NCBI GenBank assembly: GCA_934457095.1 | Contig: CAKSHJ010000003.1 | Span: 1-64,000 of the forward strand | Reading direction: 5' to 3' | Length of the DNA: 64,000 nucleotides | Source of the DNA: an uncultured Eubacteriales bacterium | GTDB taxonomy: Bacteria > Bacillota > Clostridia > Oscillospirales > Acutalibacteraceae | In this document: positions 45,712-55,084 of the stretch, piece after piece | Layout of the letters: the number at the start of each line of letters is the position of its first letter | Numbering within the stretch: the first letter of the stretch is position 1 | The notes under the pieces: model-generated | What the model was told of the DNA's origin: nothing | What the model saw: only the letters and a program-made list of their open reading frames with translations | Databases searched by the model: none | Made by a program: the position numbers and the translations under genes

Positions 45712-46857
45712 TTGGCGGATAAAAGGGATTATTATGAGGTTATGGGGGTACCCCGGAATGCCTCGGAGGATGAAATTAAAAAAGCCTACCGCAAGCTTGC
45801 AAAACAGTATCACCCGGATTTGAATCCCAACGATAAAGTGGCTGAAACACGCTTTAAGGAGGTCAACGAGGCGTACGAGATACTCTCGGACAAAGACAAA
45901 CGCGCACGCTATGACCAATTCGGTCACGCAGGCGTTGACCCGAATTTTGGGGGCGGCGCGGCCGGTGGCAGTCCCTTTCAGGGCGACTTTGACTTTGGTG
46001 ATATTTTTAACAGTGTATTCGGCGGTTTTGGTGGCTTTGGCGGTCGGAGACAAAACCCCAATGCCCCCAGAAGAGGCAGCGATACCGAAACAGGTGTTTC
46101 CGTTTCGTTTGAGGAGGCGGCCAAGGGTTGTAAAAAAGCCGTTGTATTTGAGCATATTGAGAATTGTGCGGAATGCAGTGGCAGCGGTGCAAAGCAGGGT
46201 ACCGGTGCTGTAACCTGCTCGCATTGCGGCGGCAACGGACAGGTGCGGGTAAATCAGCGTACGCCTTTTGGCGTGGTGCAAACGGCTCGCACCTGCGACA
46301 AGTGTCGCGGTAAGGGGAAAATTATTGAGCATCCATGCAAGGCATGCGGCGGTTCCGGCCATGTGCGAAAAAAGAAAACGTTGGAAATTAACATTCCCGC
46401 AGGGATTGCCGATGAGCAAATGCTCAAGGTGAGCGCGCAGGGTAACGCTGGTATTAACGGCGGTCCTGCCGGAGATTTATTGCTGGTGGTACAGGTTCAG
46501 CCGCACCCCATTTTTACAAGACAAGGTAACGACGTCTGGTGTGAGATTCCACTGACCTTTACGCAAGCTGCGCTGGGTGCGGAAATTACCGTGCCGACCT
46601 TGTATGGAGACGTGAGCTACCCGGTGCACGAGGGTACTCAGCCTGGTGATGTATTTAAACTGAAAGGTAAGGGAATTGAACGATTGGGTGGCAGAGGCAA
46701 AGGTGACCAGTTTGTAAAGGTGACTATTGAGGTACCCAAAAACCTTTCCAAAGAGCAAAAAGAAATTTTGCAGGCGTTTGAGGCCAGTGCAAGTGAAAAA
46801 AACTATGCAAAGCGCAAGAGTTTTTTTGAAAAAATTAAAGATAAATTTGAGGCGTAA
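45712..46857 (+). CDS. dnaJ: Chaperone DnaJ (Hsp40, type I)
   Basis: 381 residues from TTG 45712; GGGAG is 8 bp upstream of it but only 2 bp from an in-frame ATG at 45706. J-domain with [14 protein letters not shown] (HPD), Gly/Phe-rich linker with [11 protein letters not shown], four zinc motifs [24 protein letters not shown] and CKACGGSG, then the substrate-binding beta domains. The 160-bp gap from dnaK contains no CIRCE. Confidence 0.96.
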   Translation: MADKRDYYEVMGVPRNASEDEIKKAYRKLAKQYHPDLNPNDKVAETRFKEVNEAYEILSDKDKRARYDQFGHAGVDPNFGGGAAGGSPFQGDFDFGDIFNSVFGGFGGFGGRRQNPNAPRRGSDTETGVSVSFEEAAKGCKKAVVFEHIENCAECSGSGAKQGTGAVTCSHCGGNGQVRVNQRTPFGVVQTARTCDKCRGKGKIIEHPCKACGGSGHVRKKKTLEINIPAGIADEQMLKVSAQGNAGINGGPAGDLLLVVQVQPHPIFTRQGNDVWCEIPLTFTQAALGAEITVPTLYGDVSYPVHEGTQPGDVFKLKGKGIERLGGRGKGDQFVKVTIEVPKNLSKEQKEILQAFEASASEKNYAKRKSFFEKIKDKFEA

Positions 46858-46874
46858 TACACTTCAACACAGAG

Positions 46875-46902
46875 AACGGTAGGGCAATTCCTATCGTTTT
46901 TT
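46875..46902 (+). terminator. Terminator of dnaJ
   Basis: AACGGTAGG (46875-46883) pairs with CCTATCGTT (46890-46898), then T-run. Confidence 0.8.
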
Positions 46903-46961
46903 ATTGCACATTACACAATTAGAAGAGGCGTTTGTTAGGCAGGGCTACATTATTTACTGAA

Positions 46962-46992
46962 TGTTGCAAAAAATATTACAAAAGTGTTGCAA
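46962..46992 (+). repeat. Direct repeat in the GG-peptide promoter
   Basis: TGTTGCAA occurs at 46962-46969 and 46985-46992, 23 bp apart, the second overlapping the -35 box. Paired repeats two turns apart upstream of peptide genes are typical of LytTR-type response regulator sites, but this assignment is only an inference. Confidence 0.35.
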
Positions 46993-47015
46993 TTTGCATG
47001 CGGTCGGGTTACAAT
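46987..47015 (+). promoter_or_regulatory. Promoter of the GG-leader peptide array
   Basis: TTGCAA (46987-46992), 17 bp, TACAAT (47010-47015). It precedes the first peptide ATG by 67 bp. Confidence 0.65.
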
Positions 47016-47082
47016 AAAATAGGTATAAATTACATAAAATTTTATACAAAATATTACATATCATTTTAAGGAGGCGAAAATC

Positions 47083-47244
47083 ATGAAAAAATTTAATCAA
47101 ATGACAGAAAAGAGCATGAGCAAAGTAAAAGGCGGCGAGTTAATTATATTGATCGTGAACCTGTTGGCACTGGTTGTAACTCCGCTTGCACTGGGTGGCG
47201 CTGTAGGTTACGGTGCATATGAAGGTACAAAAAATAACAAATAA
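47083..47244 (+). CDS. Double-glycine leader peptide 1 (bacteriocin-like)
   Basis: 53 residues from ATG 47083, AAGGAGG 8 bp upstream. The leader MKKFNQMTEKSMSKVKGG ends in GG, the cut site of C39-peptidase ABC exporters. The 35-residue core is very hydrophobic (ELIILIVNLLALVV) then Gly-rich (LALGGAVGYGAYEG) with a basic KNNK end, like membrane-active class II bacteriocins. It has no Cys, so no lanthionine or sactionine bridges. No exporter or immunity gene adjoins. A secreted signal peptide is an alternative. Confidence 0.75.
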   Translation: MKKFNQMTEKSMSKVKGGELIILIVNLLALVVTPLALGGAVGYGAYEGTKNNK

Positions 47245-47287
47245 GCGTCTTTAAGCAATCAATTTATTCTGAAAAGGAGATTCGATT

Positions 47288-47449
47288 ATGAAACATTTTA
47301 ATCAGATGGCTGAAAAACAAATGGCCAACGCCAAGGGCGGCGAGTTGATATTGTTTATTTATACGATTATGGCCATTGCTATGGCAACAAGTGCCGGCGC
47401 TATCGGCGGTACTATCGGCGGTTTGGCTGCTCGTGACAAAATTAAATAA
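47288..47449 (+). CDS. Double-glycine leader peptide 2 (bacteriocin-like)
   Basis: 53 residues, the same length as peptide 1, from ATG 47288 with AAAGGAGA 7 bp upstream. The leader MKHFNQMAEKQMANAKGG is nearly identical in pattern. The core starts ELILFIYTIMAIAMAT and has two GG steps (AGAIGGTIGGLAARDKIK), i.e. GxxxG-like helix-packing motifs as in two-peptide class IIb bacteriocins. Gap to peptide 1 is 43 bp with no terminator, so both share one transcript. Confidence 0.75.
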   Translation: MKHFNQMAEKQMANAKGGELILFIYTIMAIAMATSAGAIGGTIGGLAARDKIK

Positions 47450-47509
47450 TTATCGCAATGGCATTCCAAACAGCTAAATTTATTTTTATACACAAGAAGG
47501 CAAAAAATT

Positions 47510-47658
47510 ATGAAAGCTTTTAATCAATGACCGAAAAATAAATGTCTAAAACCAACGGTGGTTTGCTTGATTTTCTCTGCATTGTTGCAGCGACAGTCAT
47601 TGTAGCTGGATTGGGTGCAGGTGTTGGCGCAGCGGCAGGTACAAAAAATAATAAATAA
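47510..47658 (+). pseudogene. Double-glycine leader peptide 3, frameshifted and interrupted
   Basis: ATG 47510 has AAGAAGG upstream and reads MKAFNQ, then a 1-base deletion (CA before ATG at 47525-47526) leads to TGA. In the restored frame MTEK is followed by TAA (47539-47541) where peptide 2 has CAA, then MSKTNGG and a core LLDFLCIVAATVIVAGLGAG ending GTKNNK, the same end as peptide 1. Two independent lesions within 16 bp make it non-functional unless translation restarts at ATG 47542. Confidence 0.8.
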
Positions 47659-47676
47659 GTTCTCAGTTTCCAAAAT

Positions 47677-47706
47677 GCTCGGGCAATTTTGCTTGGGCGT
47701 TTTTTA
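47677..47706 (+). terminator. Terminator of the peptide array
   Basis: GCTCGGGCAA (47677-47686) pairs with TTGCTTGGGC (47689-47698) including G-U pairs, then a T-run. Confidence 0.75.
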
Positions 47707-47716
47707 TTTTGCCTTC

Positions 47717-47745
47717 TTTACAAATTTTGAATTTTTTGCTATGAT
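47717..47745 (+). promoter_or_regulatory. Promoter of the TM2 gene
   Basis: TTTACA (47717-47722), 17 bp, TATGAT (47740-47745). Confidence 0.6.
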
Positions 47746-47780
47746 AAAAAACAATGAAATTATAGAAAGAAGAGAGCGTA

Positions 47781-48119
47781 ATGAACACACAAATGGTGGA
47801 TCAATACATAATGATGAACCAAAAATATTTTCCGTCCGACAAACTTTTTGTGTTGAAGGAACGGTTGTGCGCTATGGACGAGCAACGCTATCAGGGACTT
47901 TTGCAGCAAAATTTAAAGGACCCGGTGATTTCGCTGGTGCTTTCGTTATTTCTGGGTGGACTTGGAGTAGACAGATTTTTCGTAGGAGACATTGGTATGG
48001 GTGTGCTGAAGTTACTGACAGGCGGCATATTTGGTGTTTTGACTATTATAGACTGGTTTTTGATTATGGGCAGAACCAGAAACAAAAATTTTGAAAATAT
48101 TATGCAGTTTACCTACTAA
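47781..48119 (+). CDS. TM2-domain membrane protein
   Basis: 112 residues from ATG 47781. N-terminal soluble helix (about 45 residues), then VISLVLSLFLGGLGVDRFFV and GMGVLKLLTGGIFGVLTIID, the two-helix TM2 domain with its LGxxGxDRFF turn. The function of TM2 proteins in bacteria is unknown. It has its own promoter and lies between the GG-peptide array and secA; no direct link to either is shown. Confidence 0.85.
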   Translation: MNTQMVDQYIMMNQKYFPSDKLFVLKERLCAMDEQRYQGLLQQNLKDPVISLVLSLFLGGLGVDRFFVGDIGMGVLKLLTGGIFGVLTIIDWFLIMGRTRNKNFENIMQFTY

Positions 48120-48130
48120 AATTACAACAA

Positions 48131-48160
48131 AAACCCCCGGCAGGAAACCGAGGGTTTTTT
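48131..48160. terminator. Bidirectional terminator between the TM2 gene and secA
   Basis: AAACCCCCGG pairs with CCGAGGGTTT (one mismatch), flanked by T-runs for both strands. Confidence 0.8.
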
Positions 48161-48162
48161 AT

Positions 48163-50925
48163 TTATTCGTCTGCGCCGCAGCATTTTTTATATTTTTTAC
48201 CGCTTCCACAAGGACAAAGGTCGTTTCTGCCAACCTTATCGCCATCATTTACAACTGTTGTATTTTGGGCTTCATTGTCCGGGTCGCTGATTTTCACCGC
48301 TGCATTTGCACCGGACTCCAGCATCTCCTTTGGAGCCTGTTCCTCCTCTACGACCTGAATTTTAGCCGAGAGCAACAACCGAGTGGTATCGTCGCGAATA
48401 TTTGCCACCATTTGGTCGAACATATCCAGCCCCTCATTGCGGTATTCTACAACCGGGTCGCGCTGTGCATAGCCACGCAGATGAATGCCGCGTTTGAGCT
48501 GCTCCATAGCATCAATATGATCCATCCACTGAACATCGACGCATTTGAGCATTACCACACGCTCAAGCTCTCGAGTAACCGGCGAACCGAACATTTGCTC
48601 ACGAGCAGCGCTCAATGCGTCTGCTTTTTGAATCAAATCATTTTTAATATCGTCCTTGCTGATGGTTTTAAGCTCTTCCTGTGTATATTGCAGGTCATTT
48701 TCGGTGAGTAGCCAACCCATGTAATTATCTCTTAAACCGACAATATTCCACTCCTGGCGGGTTTCGCTTTCCGGAAGATACGCATCCACGGTATCGGCAA
48801 TGGACTGGTGCATCATCTTGGTAATTTCGTCTTTTACATTGTCGCCGTCGAGCACTTGGTCGCGTTGTCTGTAAATCAACTCGCGCTGGCGATTCATAAC
48901 ATCGTCATATTGCAGCACATTTTTTCTGGTTGCAAAATTGCGTGCTTCCACTTTGCGTTGCGCATTTTCAATGGTATTGGACAGCATTCTGTTCTCAATG
49001 GGAGTATTTTCGTCAATGTTAAGGTGGTTCATCACAGCGGCAATGCGCTCTCCGCCGAACAGACGCATCAAATCGTCCTCCAGAGAGATATAAAAACGGC
49101 TTTCACCGGGGTCGCCCTGACGACCGGCGCGTCCGCGGAGCTGATTGTCAATACGGCGAGATTCATGGCGTTCGGTGCCGATGATATATAAGCCGCCCGC
49201 CTGACGAACCTCTTCGGCCTCCTGTTTGCTTTGCTCGGTAAAATGTTCCACCAGCTGGCGGTATTCCTCTCTGGCTTTTAATACCTGAGTACTTTCGGTT
49301 TGGGCATAGCCGACGGCTTCTGCAATGACTTCCTCAGGGTAGCCCTTATGCCGCAGTTGTGCTTTGGCTTTATATTCGCCGTTGCCGCCGAGCATAATAT
49401 CAGTACCGCGACCCGCCATATTGGTGGCAATGGTAACGGCGCCCTTATGACCGGCCTGTGCGACAATTTCAGCCTCCTGCTCATGGTGCTTGGCATTTAA
49501 CACATTGTGCTTAATGCCGTGTTCATACAATTTGCGGCTGAGCAGCTCGGATTTTTCAATGGAAATGGTACCGACCAAGACCGGCTGTCCTTTTTTGTTA
49601 TGCTCAATAATGTCATTAATGACGGCGTTGAATTTACCGTGTTCGGTTTTGTAAATGACATCCGGGTGGTCAATACGCTGCGGCGTACGGTTTGTGGGAA
49701 TTTCCACAACATCGAGTTTGTAAATTTCGCGGAATTCCTCTTCCTCGGTCATAGCGGTACCGGTCATGCCGGAGAGTTTTGTATATAGACGAAAGAAATT
49801 CTGGAAAGTGATAGTAGCAAGGGTTTTGCTTTCTCTGGCGACCTCCACGCCCTCTTTTGCCTCAATGGCCTGGTGCAAACCCTCGTTGTAGCGGCGGCCA
49901 TTCATCAGGCGACCGGTGAATTCGTCAACAATAATGACCTCGCCGCCTTTTACCACATAGTCAATATCCTTTTGCATCACGCCGTGCGCCTTAATCGCCT
50001 GATTTATGTGATGCTGTAAGGTAATGTGTTCGGCATCAAGCAAATTTTCCACTTTAAAATAGGCTTCGGCTTTTTTCACACCATTTGGCGTCAGAGTCGC
50101 GGTTTTAGCCTTTTCGTCCACCAAAAAATCGGCTTCGGCATAAAGCTCATCGTTGTCCTCTTTGCGGTTTAATTCCGCAACCTTTACCATATGCAAGGTT
50201 TTGGCAAAGCGGTCCGCTTTTACATACAAGTCGGTGGATTTTTCACCGGGACCAGAGATAATCAGCGGAGTACGAGCCTCGTCAATCAGAATGGAGTCCA
50301 CCTCGTCCACAATGGCAAAGTTATGCCCGCGCTGCACCTTGTCCTGCTTGTAAATCACCATGTTATCACGCAGGTAATCAAAGCCCAGTTCATTGTTGGT
50401 GCCGTATGTAATGTCGGCTTCATAGGCTTTGCGGCGTTCGGCTTTTGGCATATCATGGGTAATCAGTCCCACGGTAAGGCCCATAAAGCGGTGAATTTTA
50501 CCCATCCATTCCGAGTCACGCTTTGCAAGGTAGTCATTCACGGTGACTACATGCACGCCCTTGCCGGTCAATGCGTTCAGGTAAGAGGGCAGGGTTGCCA
50601 CCAAAGTTTTACCCTCACCGGTTCTCATCTCGCTGATGCGCCCCTGATGCAGGGAGATACCGCCGATGATTTGCACGGGGAAGTGGCGCAAACCCAGCAC
50701 ACGAGCAGAGGCCTCTCTGCAAGCGGCAAAGGCCTGCGGCAAAATATCGTCCAGCGTTTCTCCCTTTGCAAGGCGTTCCTTTAGAGCGGGAGTTTGTGCC
50801 TGTAATTCTTTATCAGACATCGCCTTATAAGTTTCCTCCAAAGCCAGCACCTGCTCGCAAATTGGTCTAATTCGTTTTAGTTCGCGTTTGCTGTAATTGC
50901 CAAACAGCAGTTTCATTACGCCCAT
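48163..50925 (-). CDS. secA: Preprotein translocase ATPase SecA
   Basis: 920 residues. Drives export through SecYEG. Walker [27 protein letters not shown], the preprotein cross-linking domain, [12 protein letters not shown] and a C-terminal zinc SEC-C motif [22 protein letters not shown] 50925 is chosen because GAGGTGA lies 6 bp upstream; a GTG nine bases earlier overlaps that site. Single secA in this window. Confidence 0.96.
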   Translation of the reverse strand: MGVMKLLFGNYSKRELKRIRPICEQVLALEETYKAMSDKELQAQTPALKERLAKGETLDDILPQAFAACREASARVLGLRHFPVQIIGGISLHQGRISEMRTGEGKTLVATLPSYLNALTGKGVHVVTVNDYLAKRDSEWMGKIHRFMGLTVGLITHDMPKAERRKAYEADITYGTNNELGFDYLRDNMVIYKQDKVQRGHNFAIVDEVDSILIDEARTPLIISGPGEKSTDLYVKADRFAKTLHMVKVAELNRKEDNDELYAEADFLVDEKAKTATLTPNGVKKAEAYFKVENLLDAEHITLQHHINQAIKAHGVMQKDIDYVVKGGEVIIVDEFTGRLMNGRRYNEGLHQAIEAKEGVEVARESKTLATITFQNFFRLYTKLSGMTGTAMTEEEEFREIYKLDVVEIPTNRTPQRIDHPDVIYKTEHGKFNAVINDIIEHNKKGQPVLVGTISIEKSELLSRKLYEHGIKHNVLNAKHHEQEAEIVAQAGHKGAVTIATNMAGRGTDIMLGGNGEYKAKAQLRHKGYPEEVIAEAVGYAQTESTQVLKAREEYRQLVEHFTEQSKQEAEEVRQAGGLYIIGTERHESRRIDNQLRGRAGRQGDPGESRFYISLEDDLMRLFGGERIAAVMNHLNIDENTPIENRMLSNTIENAQRKVEARNFATRKNVLQYDDVMNRQRELIYRQRDQVLDGDNVKDEITKMMHQSIADTVDAYLPESETRQEWNIVGLRDNYMGWLLTENDLQYTQEELKTISKDDIKNDLIQKADALSAAREQMFGSPVTRELERVVMLKCVDVQWMDHIDAMEQLKRGIHLRGYAQRDPVVEYRNEGLDMFDQMVANIRDDTTRLLLSAKIQVVEEEQAPKEMLESGANAAVKISDPDNEAQNTTVVNDGDKVGRNDLCPCGSGKKYKKCCGADE

Positions 50926-51020
50926 TTCTTTCACCTCAAGAATTGATTTTTATTGGGAATCATTGGTCATTTCGAATCAGAAAAAACCTGATGCAGACCT
51001 GATGCAGATATGTATTTTTT

Positions 51021-51029
51021 ATTATAGCA
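51021..51029 (-). promoter_or_regulatory. Extended -10 promoter of secA
   Basis: Minus strand TGCTATAAT, a perfect extended -10; the -35 (TTTATT) is weak. About 95 bp upstream of secA. Confidence 0.5.
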
Positions 51030-51101
51030 CATCTTGTGCCGAAAATAAAGTTTTTTTCACAGAACTTTCGGCTGAATGCAGGAAAATTTGCAGAGTATCT
51101 A

Positions 51102-51130
51102 TTGTCAAACCGCAAAAGATTGCTTATAAT
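51102..51130 (+). promoter_or_regulatory. Promoter of the Fe-S scaffold-like/GGGtGRT pair
   Basis: TTGTCA (51102-51107), 17 bp, TATAAT (51125-51130). Confidence 0.75.
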
Positions 51131-51186
51131 AAAAAGCGTAAAGTCTAAAAATTGAAGGAAAAATAAGGTGCGAAAGGAGTACCGCT

Positions 51187-51879
51187 ATGAATTATTCCCA
51201 TGAAGTGGAAATTATGTGTACCGTACAGCAAGGCCCCAACCACGGTCCCTCTCCCATTCCGGAGGAAGGCAAATGGGTCAAGGCCTATGATATTAAAGAT
51301 ATTTCCGGTCTTTCTCACGGAGTCGGTTGGTGCGCTCCGCAGCAGGGCGCGTGCAAATTAACGCTCAATGTAAAAAACGGCATTGTAGAGGAGGCGCTGG
51401 TAGAAACCATCGGCTGCTCCGGTATGACGCATTCTGCGGCGATGGCTGCGGAAATTTTGCCGGGCAAAACGCTGTTGGAATGCTTGAATACCGACCTTGT
51501 GTGCGACGCTATCAATGTTGCCATGCGGGAATTGTTCCAGCAATTAGCCTATGGAAGAAGTCAAACGGCGTTTTCCGAGGGTGGACTGCCCATTGGCGCA
51601 GGCTTGGAGGACTTGGGCAAGGGCTTGCGCAGCCAAATTGGCACAATGTACAGCACGAAAGCAAAGGGCGTGCGTTATATGGAAATGGCGGAGGGTTATG
51701 TGACTTCCTTGGCGCTGGACGAAAATGATGAGGTAATCGGCTACCGTTTTGTGAAGCTGGGCAAAATGCTGGAGGATATTCGCCACGGCACGACTCCCAA
51801 CGAAGCGTATGAGAAAAATATGGGGCAATACGGCCGCTATGACGGCGCAGCAAAATATATTGACCCCCGCGAAGAATAA
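51187..51879 (+). CDS. NifU/IscU-like iron-sulfur scaffold family protein
   Basis: 230 residues from ATG 51187 (CGAAAGGAG upstream). Three conserved Cys regions, GWCAPQQGACKL, ETIGCSGMTHS and DLVCDAIN, are arranged as in NifU-like scaffold domains (beta hairpin LTLNVKNGIVEEALVETIGC). A C-terminal extension is not seen in IscU. Homologues in strict anaerobes are almost always next to the GGGtGRT gene, as here (21 bp). The metal cluster and physiological target are unknown. Confidence 0.75.
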   Translation: MNYSHEVEIMCTVQQGPNHGPSPIPEEGKWVKAYDIKDISGLSHGVGWCAPQQGACKLTLNVKNGIVEEALVETIGCSGMTHSAAMAAEILPGKTLLECLNTDLVCDAINVAMRELFQQLAYGRSQTAFSEGGLPIGAGLEDLGKGLRSQIGTMYSTKAKGVRYMEMAEGYVTSLALDENDEVIGYRFVKLGKMLEDIRHGTTPNEAYEKNMGQYGRYDGAAKYIDPREE

Positions 51880-51900
51880 CGGAAAAGGAGGAGATAGGCA

Positions 51901-52908
51901 ATGGCAAACAATATTACCTTTGAGGGCAAAGAGAGAAGAATTGCTAAAATAGAGCAGTGTCTTGCGAAGCACGGCATTGCAGATTTGGAGCAGGCGCGTG
52001 AAATTTGCCGGCAAAAGGGCTTTGACCCTTATACGATTGTAAAAGATGTGCAGCCGATTGCGTTTGAAAATGCAAGCTGGGCATATACCTTGGGCAGCGC
52101 CATTGCGCTGAAAAAGGGCGTGCGTTCCGCCTCCGAGGCAGCTGAGGTTATCGGTATTGGGCTGGAAGCCTTTTGTGTACCGGGCTCGGTAGCGGAGCAG
52201 AGAAATGTAGGGCAGGGGCATGGTAATTTGGGTGCAATGTTACTCAAAGAGGAGACCGATTGCTTTGCATTTTTAGCGGGACATGAATCTTTTGCTGCCG
52301 CAGAGGGTGCAATCGGTATTGCCAGAACCGCCAATAAAGCCAGAAAAAAACCGTTGCGCGTCATTTTAAACGGTCTTGGCAAAGACGCTGCTTATATTAT
52401 TTCGCGCGTGAACGGCTTTACTTTTGTGGAAACGCAGTATGATTTTCAAACTGGTGTGCTTAGGGTGGTCAATGAGCGCAAATTCTCGGATGGGGAACGT
52501 GCGCAGGTAAAATGCTACGGTGCAGACGATGTTCTTGAAGGCGTTGCCGTTATGAAGCATGAGGGCGTAGATGTTTCCATTACAGGTAATTCCACCAATC
52601 CTACGCGGTTTCAGCATTTGGTGGCGGGCACCTATAAAAAATGGGCCATGGAAAACGGTAAGCAATATTTTTCGGTTGCAAGCGGCGGCGGTACGGGTCG
52701 AACATTGCACCCGGACAATATGGCAGCAGGCCCTGCTTCCTACGGTTTGACTGACTCCATGGGCCGTATGCACGGCGATGCGCAATTTGCAGGGTCGTCG
52801 TCGGTGCCGGCGCATGTGGAGATGATGGGTTTGATTGGCATGGGTAATAACCCCATGGTAGGCGCTACGGTAGCATGTGCAGTTGCCGTTTACGAGGCGC
52901 TCAAATAA
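51901..52908 (+). CDS. GGGtGRT protein
   Basis: 335 residues from ATG 51901 behind AAAAGGAGGAG. The signature SVASGGGTGRTLHPDNM gives the family its name. Other conserved parts are VTGNSTNPTRFQHL-like and GMGNNPMVGATVACAVAVYE near the end. No function is established for the family. Its strict pairing with the preceding scaffold-like gene suggests a shared role, perhaps cluster transfer or an Fe-S-dependent enzyme. Complete, ending at a strong terminator. Confidence 0.85.
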   Translation: MANNITFEGKERRIAKIEQCLAKHGIADLEQAREICRQKGFDPYTIVKDVQPIAFENASWAYTLGSAIALKKGVRSASEAAEVIGIGLEAFCVPGSVAEQRNVGQGHGNLGAMLLKEETDCFAFLAGHESFAAAEGAIGIARTANKARKKPLRVILNGLGKDAAYIISRVNGFTFVETQYDFQTGVLRVVNERKFSDGERAQVKCYGADDVLEGVAVMKHEGVDVSITGNSTNPTRFQHLVAGTYKKWAMENGKQYFSVASGGGTGRTLHPDNMAAGPASYGLTDSMGRMHGDAQFAGSSSVPAHVEMMGLIGMGNNPMVGATVACAVAVYEALK

Positions 52909-52912
52909 AAGT

Positions 52913-52948
52913 AAAACTGCTGAAAGAACGAATACTTTCAGCAGTTTT
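52913..52948. terminator. Bidirectional terminator between the GGGtGRT gene and fba
   Basis: AAAACTGCTGAAAG pairs perfectly with CTTTCAGCAGTTTT. Confidence 0.9.
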
Positions 52949-52961
52949 CTATTTCTACGGG

Positions 52962-53900
52962 TTATGCTTGGTTTGCACAGCCCAATACCGTGTTAATTTT
53001 ATGCGCCACCATGTTTTCAATTGCGGTACGTGCAGGTCCCAAATATTGCCGCGGGTCAAAATGGTCGGGGTGCTGCGCCATATACTGCCGAATCGTACCG
53101 GTCATGGCAAGGCGTAGGTCAGAGTCAATATTGATTTTGCAAACCGCCATTTTTGCGGCTTTGCACAGCATATCCTCCGGAATGCCGATGGCGCCGGGCA
53201 TATTACCGCCGTTTTCGTTAATCATTTTCACAAATTCCGGGATAACCGACGAAGCGCCGTGTAATACAATGGGAAAGCCCGGCAAACGCGCTTCTACCTC
53301 TTGCAAAATATCAAAGCGCAGTTGCGGGTTTTGTCCCGGCTTGAATTTATACGCACCGTGGCTGGTTCCAATGGCAATCGCCAGCGAGTCCACGCCGGTA
53401 CGTTCCACAAAGTCCTGTACTTGCGCCGGGTTGGTATAAGAGGCGTCCTCGTCACTCACATTTACATCATCCTCAATACCGGCCAGCCGTCCAAGCTCAC
53501 CCTCTACGGTTACGCCGTGTGCATGGGCATATTCCACAACCTTGCGGGTCAGCGCAACATTGTCCTCGTAATCGTGGTGAGAGCCGTCAATCATCACCGA
53601 AGTAAAACCGCCGTCCACACAGTCCTTGCACAATTCAAAGGTATCACCGTGGTCCAAATGCAATGCAATGGGCAGCTGCGGGTTTTCCTGTACAGCGGCC
53701 TCTACCAATTTTAGTAGGTAGGTATGGTTGGCATATTTACGCGCGCCGGCAGAAACCTGTAAAATTACCGGTGCATTCAGCGCACTGCATGCTTGGGTAA
53801 TTCCCTGTACAATTTCCATATTATTGACATTAAACGCTCCGATTGCATAGCCGTTTTCATAGGCTTTCCGGAACATTTCCGTTGTATTGACAAGCGCCAT
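52962..53900 (-). CDS. fba: Class II fructose-bisphosphate aldolase
   Basis: 312 residues from ATG 53900 (AAAGGAG 10 bp upstream). Zn-dependent aldol cleavage of fructose-1,6-bisphosphate in glycolysis. LHLDHGDT (catalytic Asp and Zn His), GSHHDYEDN, EGELGRLAG (Zn Glu) and AIGTSHGAYK with the second His. Fits the Fba/GatY superfamily; the length and SHHDYEDN match glycolytic Fba of Clostridia rather than tagatose aldolases. Confidence 0.9.
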   Translation of the reverse strand: MALVNTTEMFRKAYENGYAIGAFNVNNMEIVQGITQACSALNAPVILQVSAGARKYANHTYLLKLVEAAVQENPQLPIALHLDHGDTFELCKDCVDGGFTSVMIDGSHHDYEDNVALTRKVVEYAHAHGVTVEGELGRLAGIEDDVNVSDEDASYTNPAQVQDFVERTGVDSLAIAIGTSHGAYKFKPGQNPQLRFDILQEVEARLPGFPIVLHGASSVIPEFVKMINENGGNMPGAIGIPEDMLCKAAKMAVCKINIDSDLRLAMTGTIRQYMAQHPDHFDPRQYLGPARTAIENMVAHKINTVLGCANQA

Positions 53901-53944
53901 CAAAATCACACTCCTTTAAATGATATTCTTTTTAGTATGCCTAC

Positions 53945-53974
53945 AGTATAACATATCTTAAAAAGAAATGTCAG
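53945..53974 (-). promoter_or_regulatory. Promoter of fba
   Basis: Minus strand CTGACA, 18 bp, TATACT. Confidence 0.6.
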
Positions 53975-54004
53975 TCCTTTTGCAAATTATTCCGGGTAAA
54001 TTTT

Positions 54005-54850
54005 TTAAACCGCCGCCATAGCCGTTTGACAGGTGCGCGCATAATGAAAAATATACTGCTGCGCAATACCGGCAAATGCGCCAAAGTCCTCGGCGGTTTT
54101 GCCGGGTAGCAATTGCGCCATCGCACGCTTCATCCATACGTCCATGGGGAAGGCCTCTAAGCGGTGCAGACCATACAGCGCAACGCATTCGGCAACCTTG
54201 GGTCCAACACCATGAATGGTCATCAGTTGCTCTCGAACCTGCGCTATGGGTTGGGTTTTCATATCTTCCAGCATAATGCTGCCGTCGCATACTTTTTGCG
54301 CCGCACTGAGCAAATATTTTGCTCGAAACCCACTGCGAATGGGCGCTAAGTCCTTTACGGTGCAATTTGCAAGGCACTCCGCGGAGGGAAAGGCGTAACC
54401 GCCGTCAATTTTTTCTCCGAAATACTCGCAAAGACGGGCAACAATGCCTTTTATGCGAGGAATATTATTGTTCTGTGAGAGAATAAAACAGCATAAGGCC
54501 TCCCAAGGTTCCTGCTGCAAAATACGAATGCCGGGGGCATATTCCGCAGCTTTTTGCAGCACGGCATGAGAGTGGCATAGCTCCTTTTGAATGGCTCGGT
54601 AATCGCGGTGCAAATCAAAGTACGGCGCCCAAATTTGCAAAAATTCCTCTTTTGTGGTATTGCAAAATAAAATATGTGTGGAAGTTTGCTCCAGCTCCAA
54701 ATAACGACCAAAGGCAATGCCGATGATGCGTCTTGGGTGCTCCTTGCAAATATCCCAGCGAAAAGTCTGTCCGCAGTCGAGGGTCTGCGGTAGGTCAAAT
54801 TCCGGGCATTTTTCCAGCAGAATGCCCGCGGATGTTTCCTGAAAGTTCAT
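54005..54850 (-). CDS. ogg: OGG1-type 8-oxoguanine DNA glycosylase/lyase
   Basis: 281 residues from ATG 54850 behind AGGAGC. DCGQTFRW in the N-terminal domain, FILSQNNNIPRIKGIV, then the helix-hairpin-helix MTIHGVGPKVAECVALYG with the Schiff-base Lys and FPMDVWMKR with the catalytic Asp, as in OGG1-like bifunctional enzymes. Removes oxidised guanine. No Fe-S cluster motif, unlike MutY. Confidence 0.88.
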   Translation of the reverse strand: MNFQETSAGILLEKCPEFDLPQTLDCGQTFRWDICKEHPRRIIGIAFGRYLELEQTSTHILFCNTTKEEFLQIWAPYFDLHRDYRAIQKELCHSHAVLQKAAEYAPGIRILQQEPWEALCCFILSQNNNIPRIKGIVARLCEYFGEKIDGGYAFPSAECLANCTVKDLAPIRSGFRAKYLLSAAQKVCDGSIMLEDMKTQPIAQVREQLMTIHGVGPKVAECVALYGLHRLEAFPMDVWMKRAMAQLLPGKTAEDFGAFAGIAQQYIFHYARTCQTAMAAV

Positions 54851-55084
54851 AAAAGCTCCTTTTTATGCGGTTATTTTGTGGTTTTATCTTAGCACAATTT
54901 TTGAAAAAGCGCAAAATATAGGTGTCAAGCATTATTTTTATTGAGAATGTATATGAAGAAAAAAATTTGTAAAAAAGCGTTATACTGACTGTTTTGTAAT
55001 TTTGAGGAAAAGGTGCTGTTTTTGAGTGATATTTTTCAGAAATGGAGAGGCGTATAAAAATAAAAAAGGTTGTATTATTCAAGG

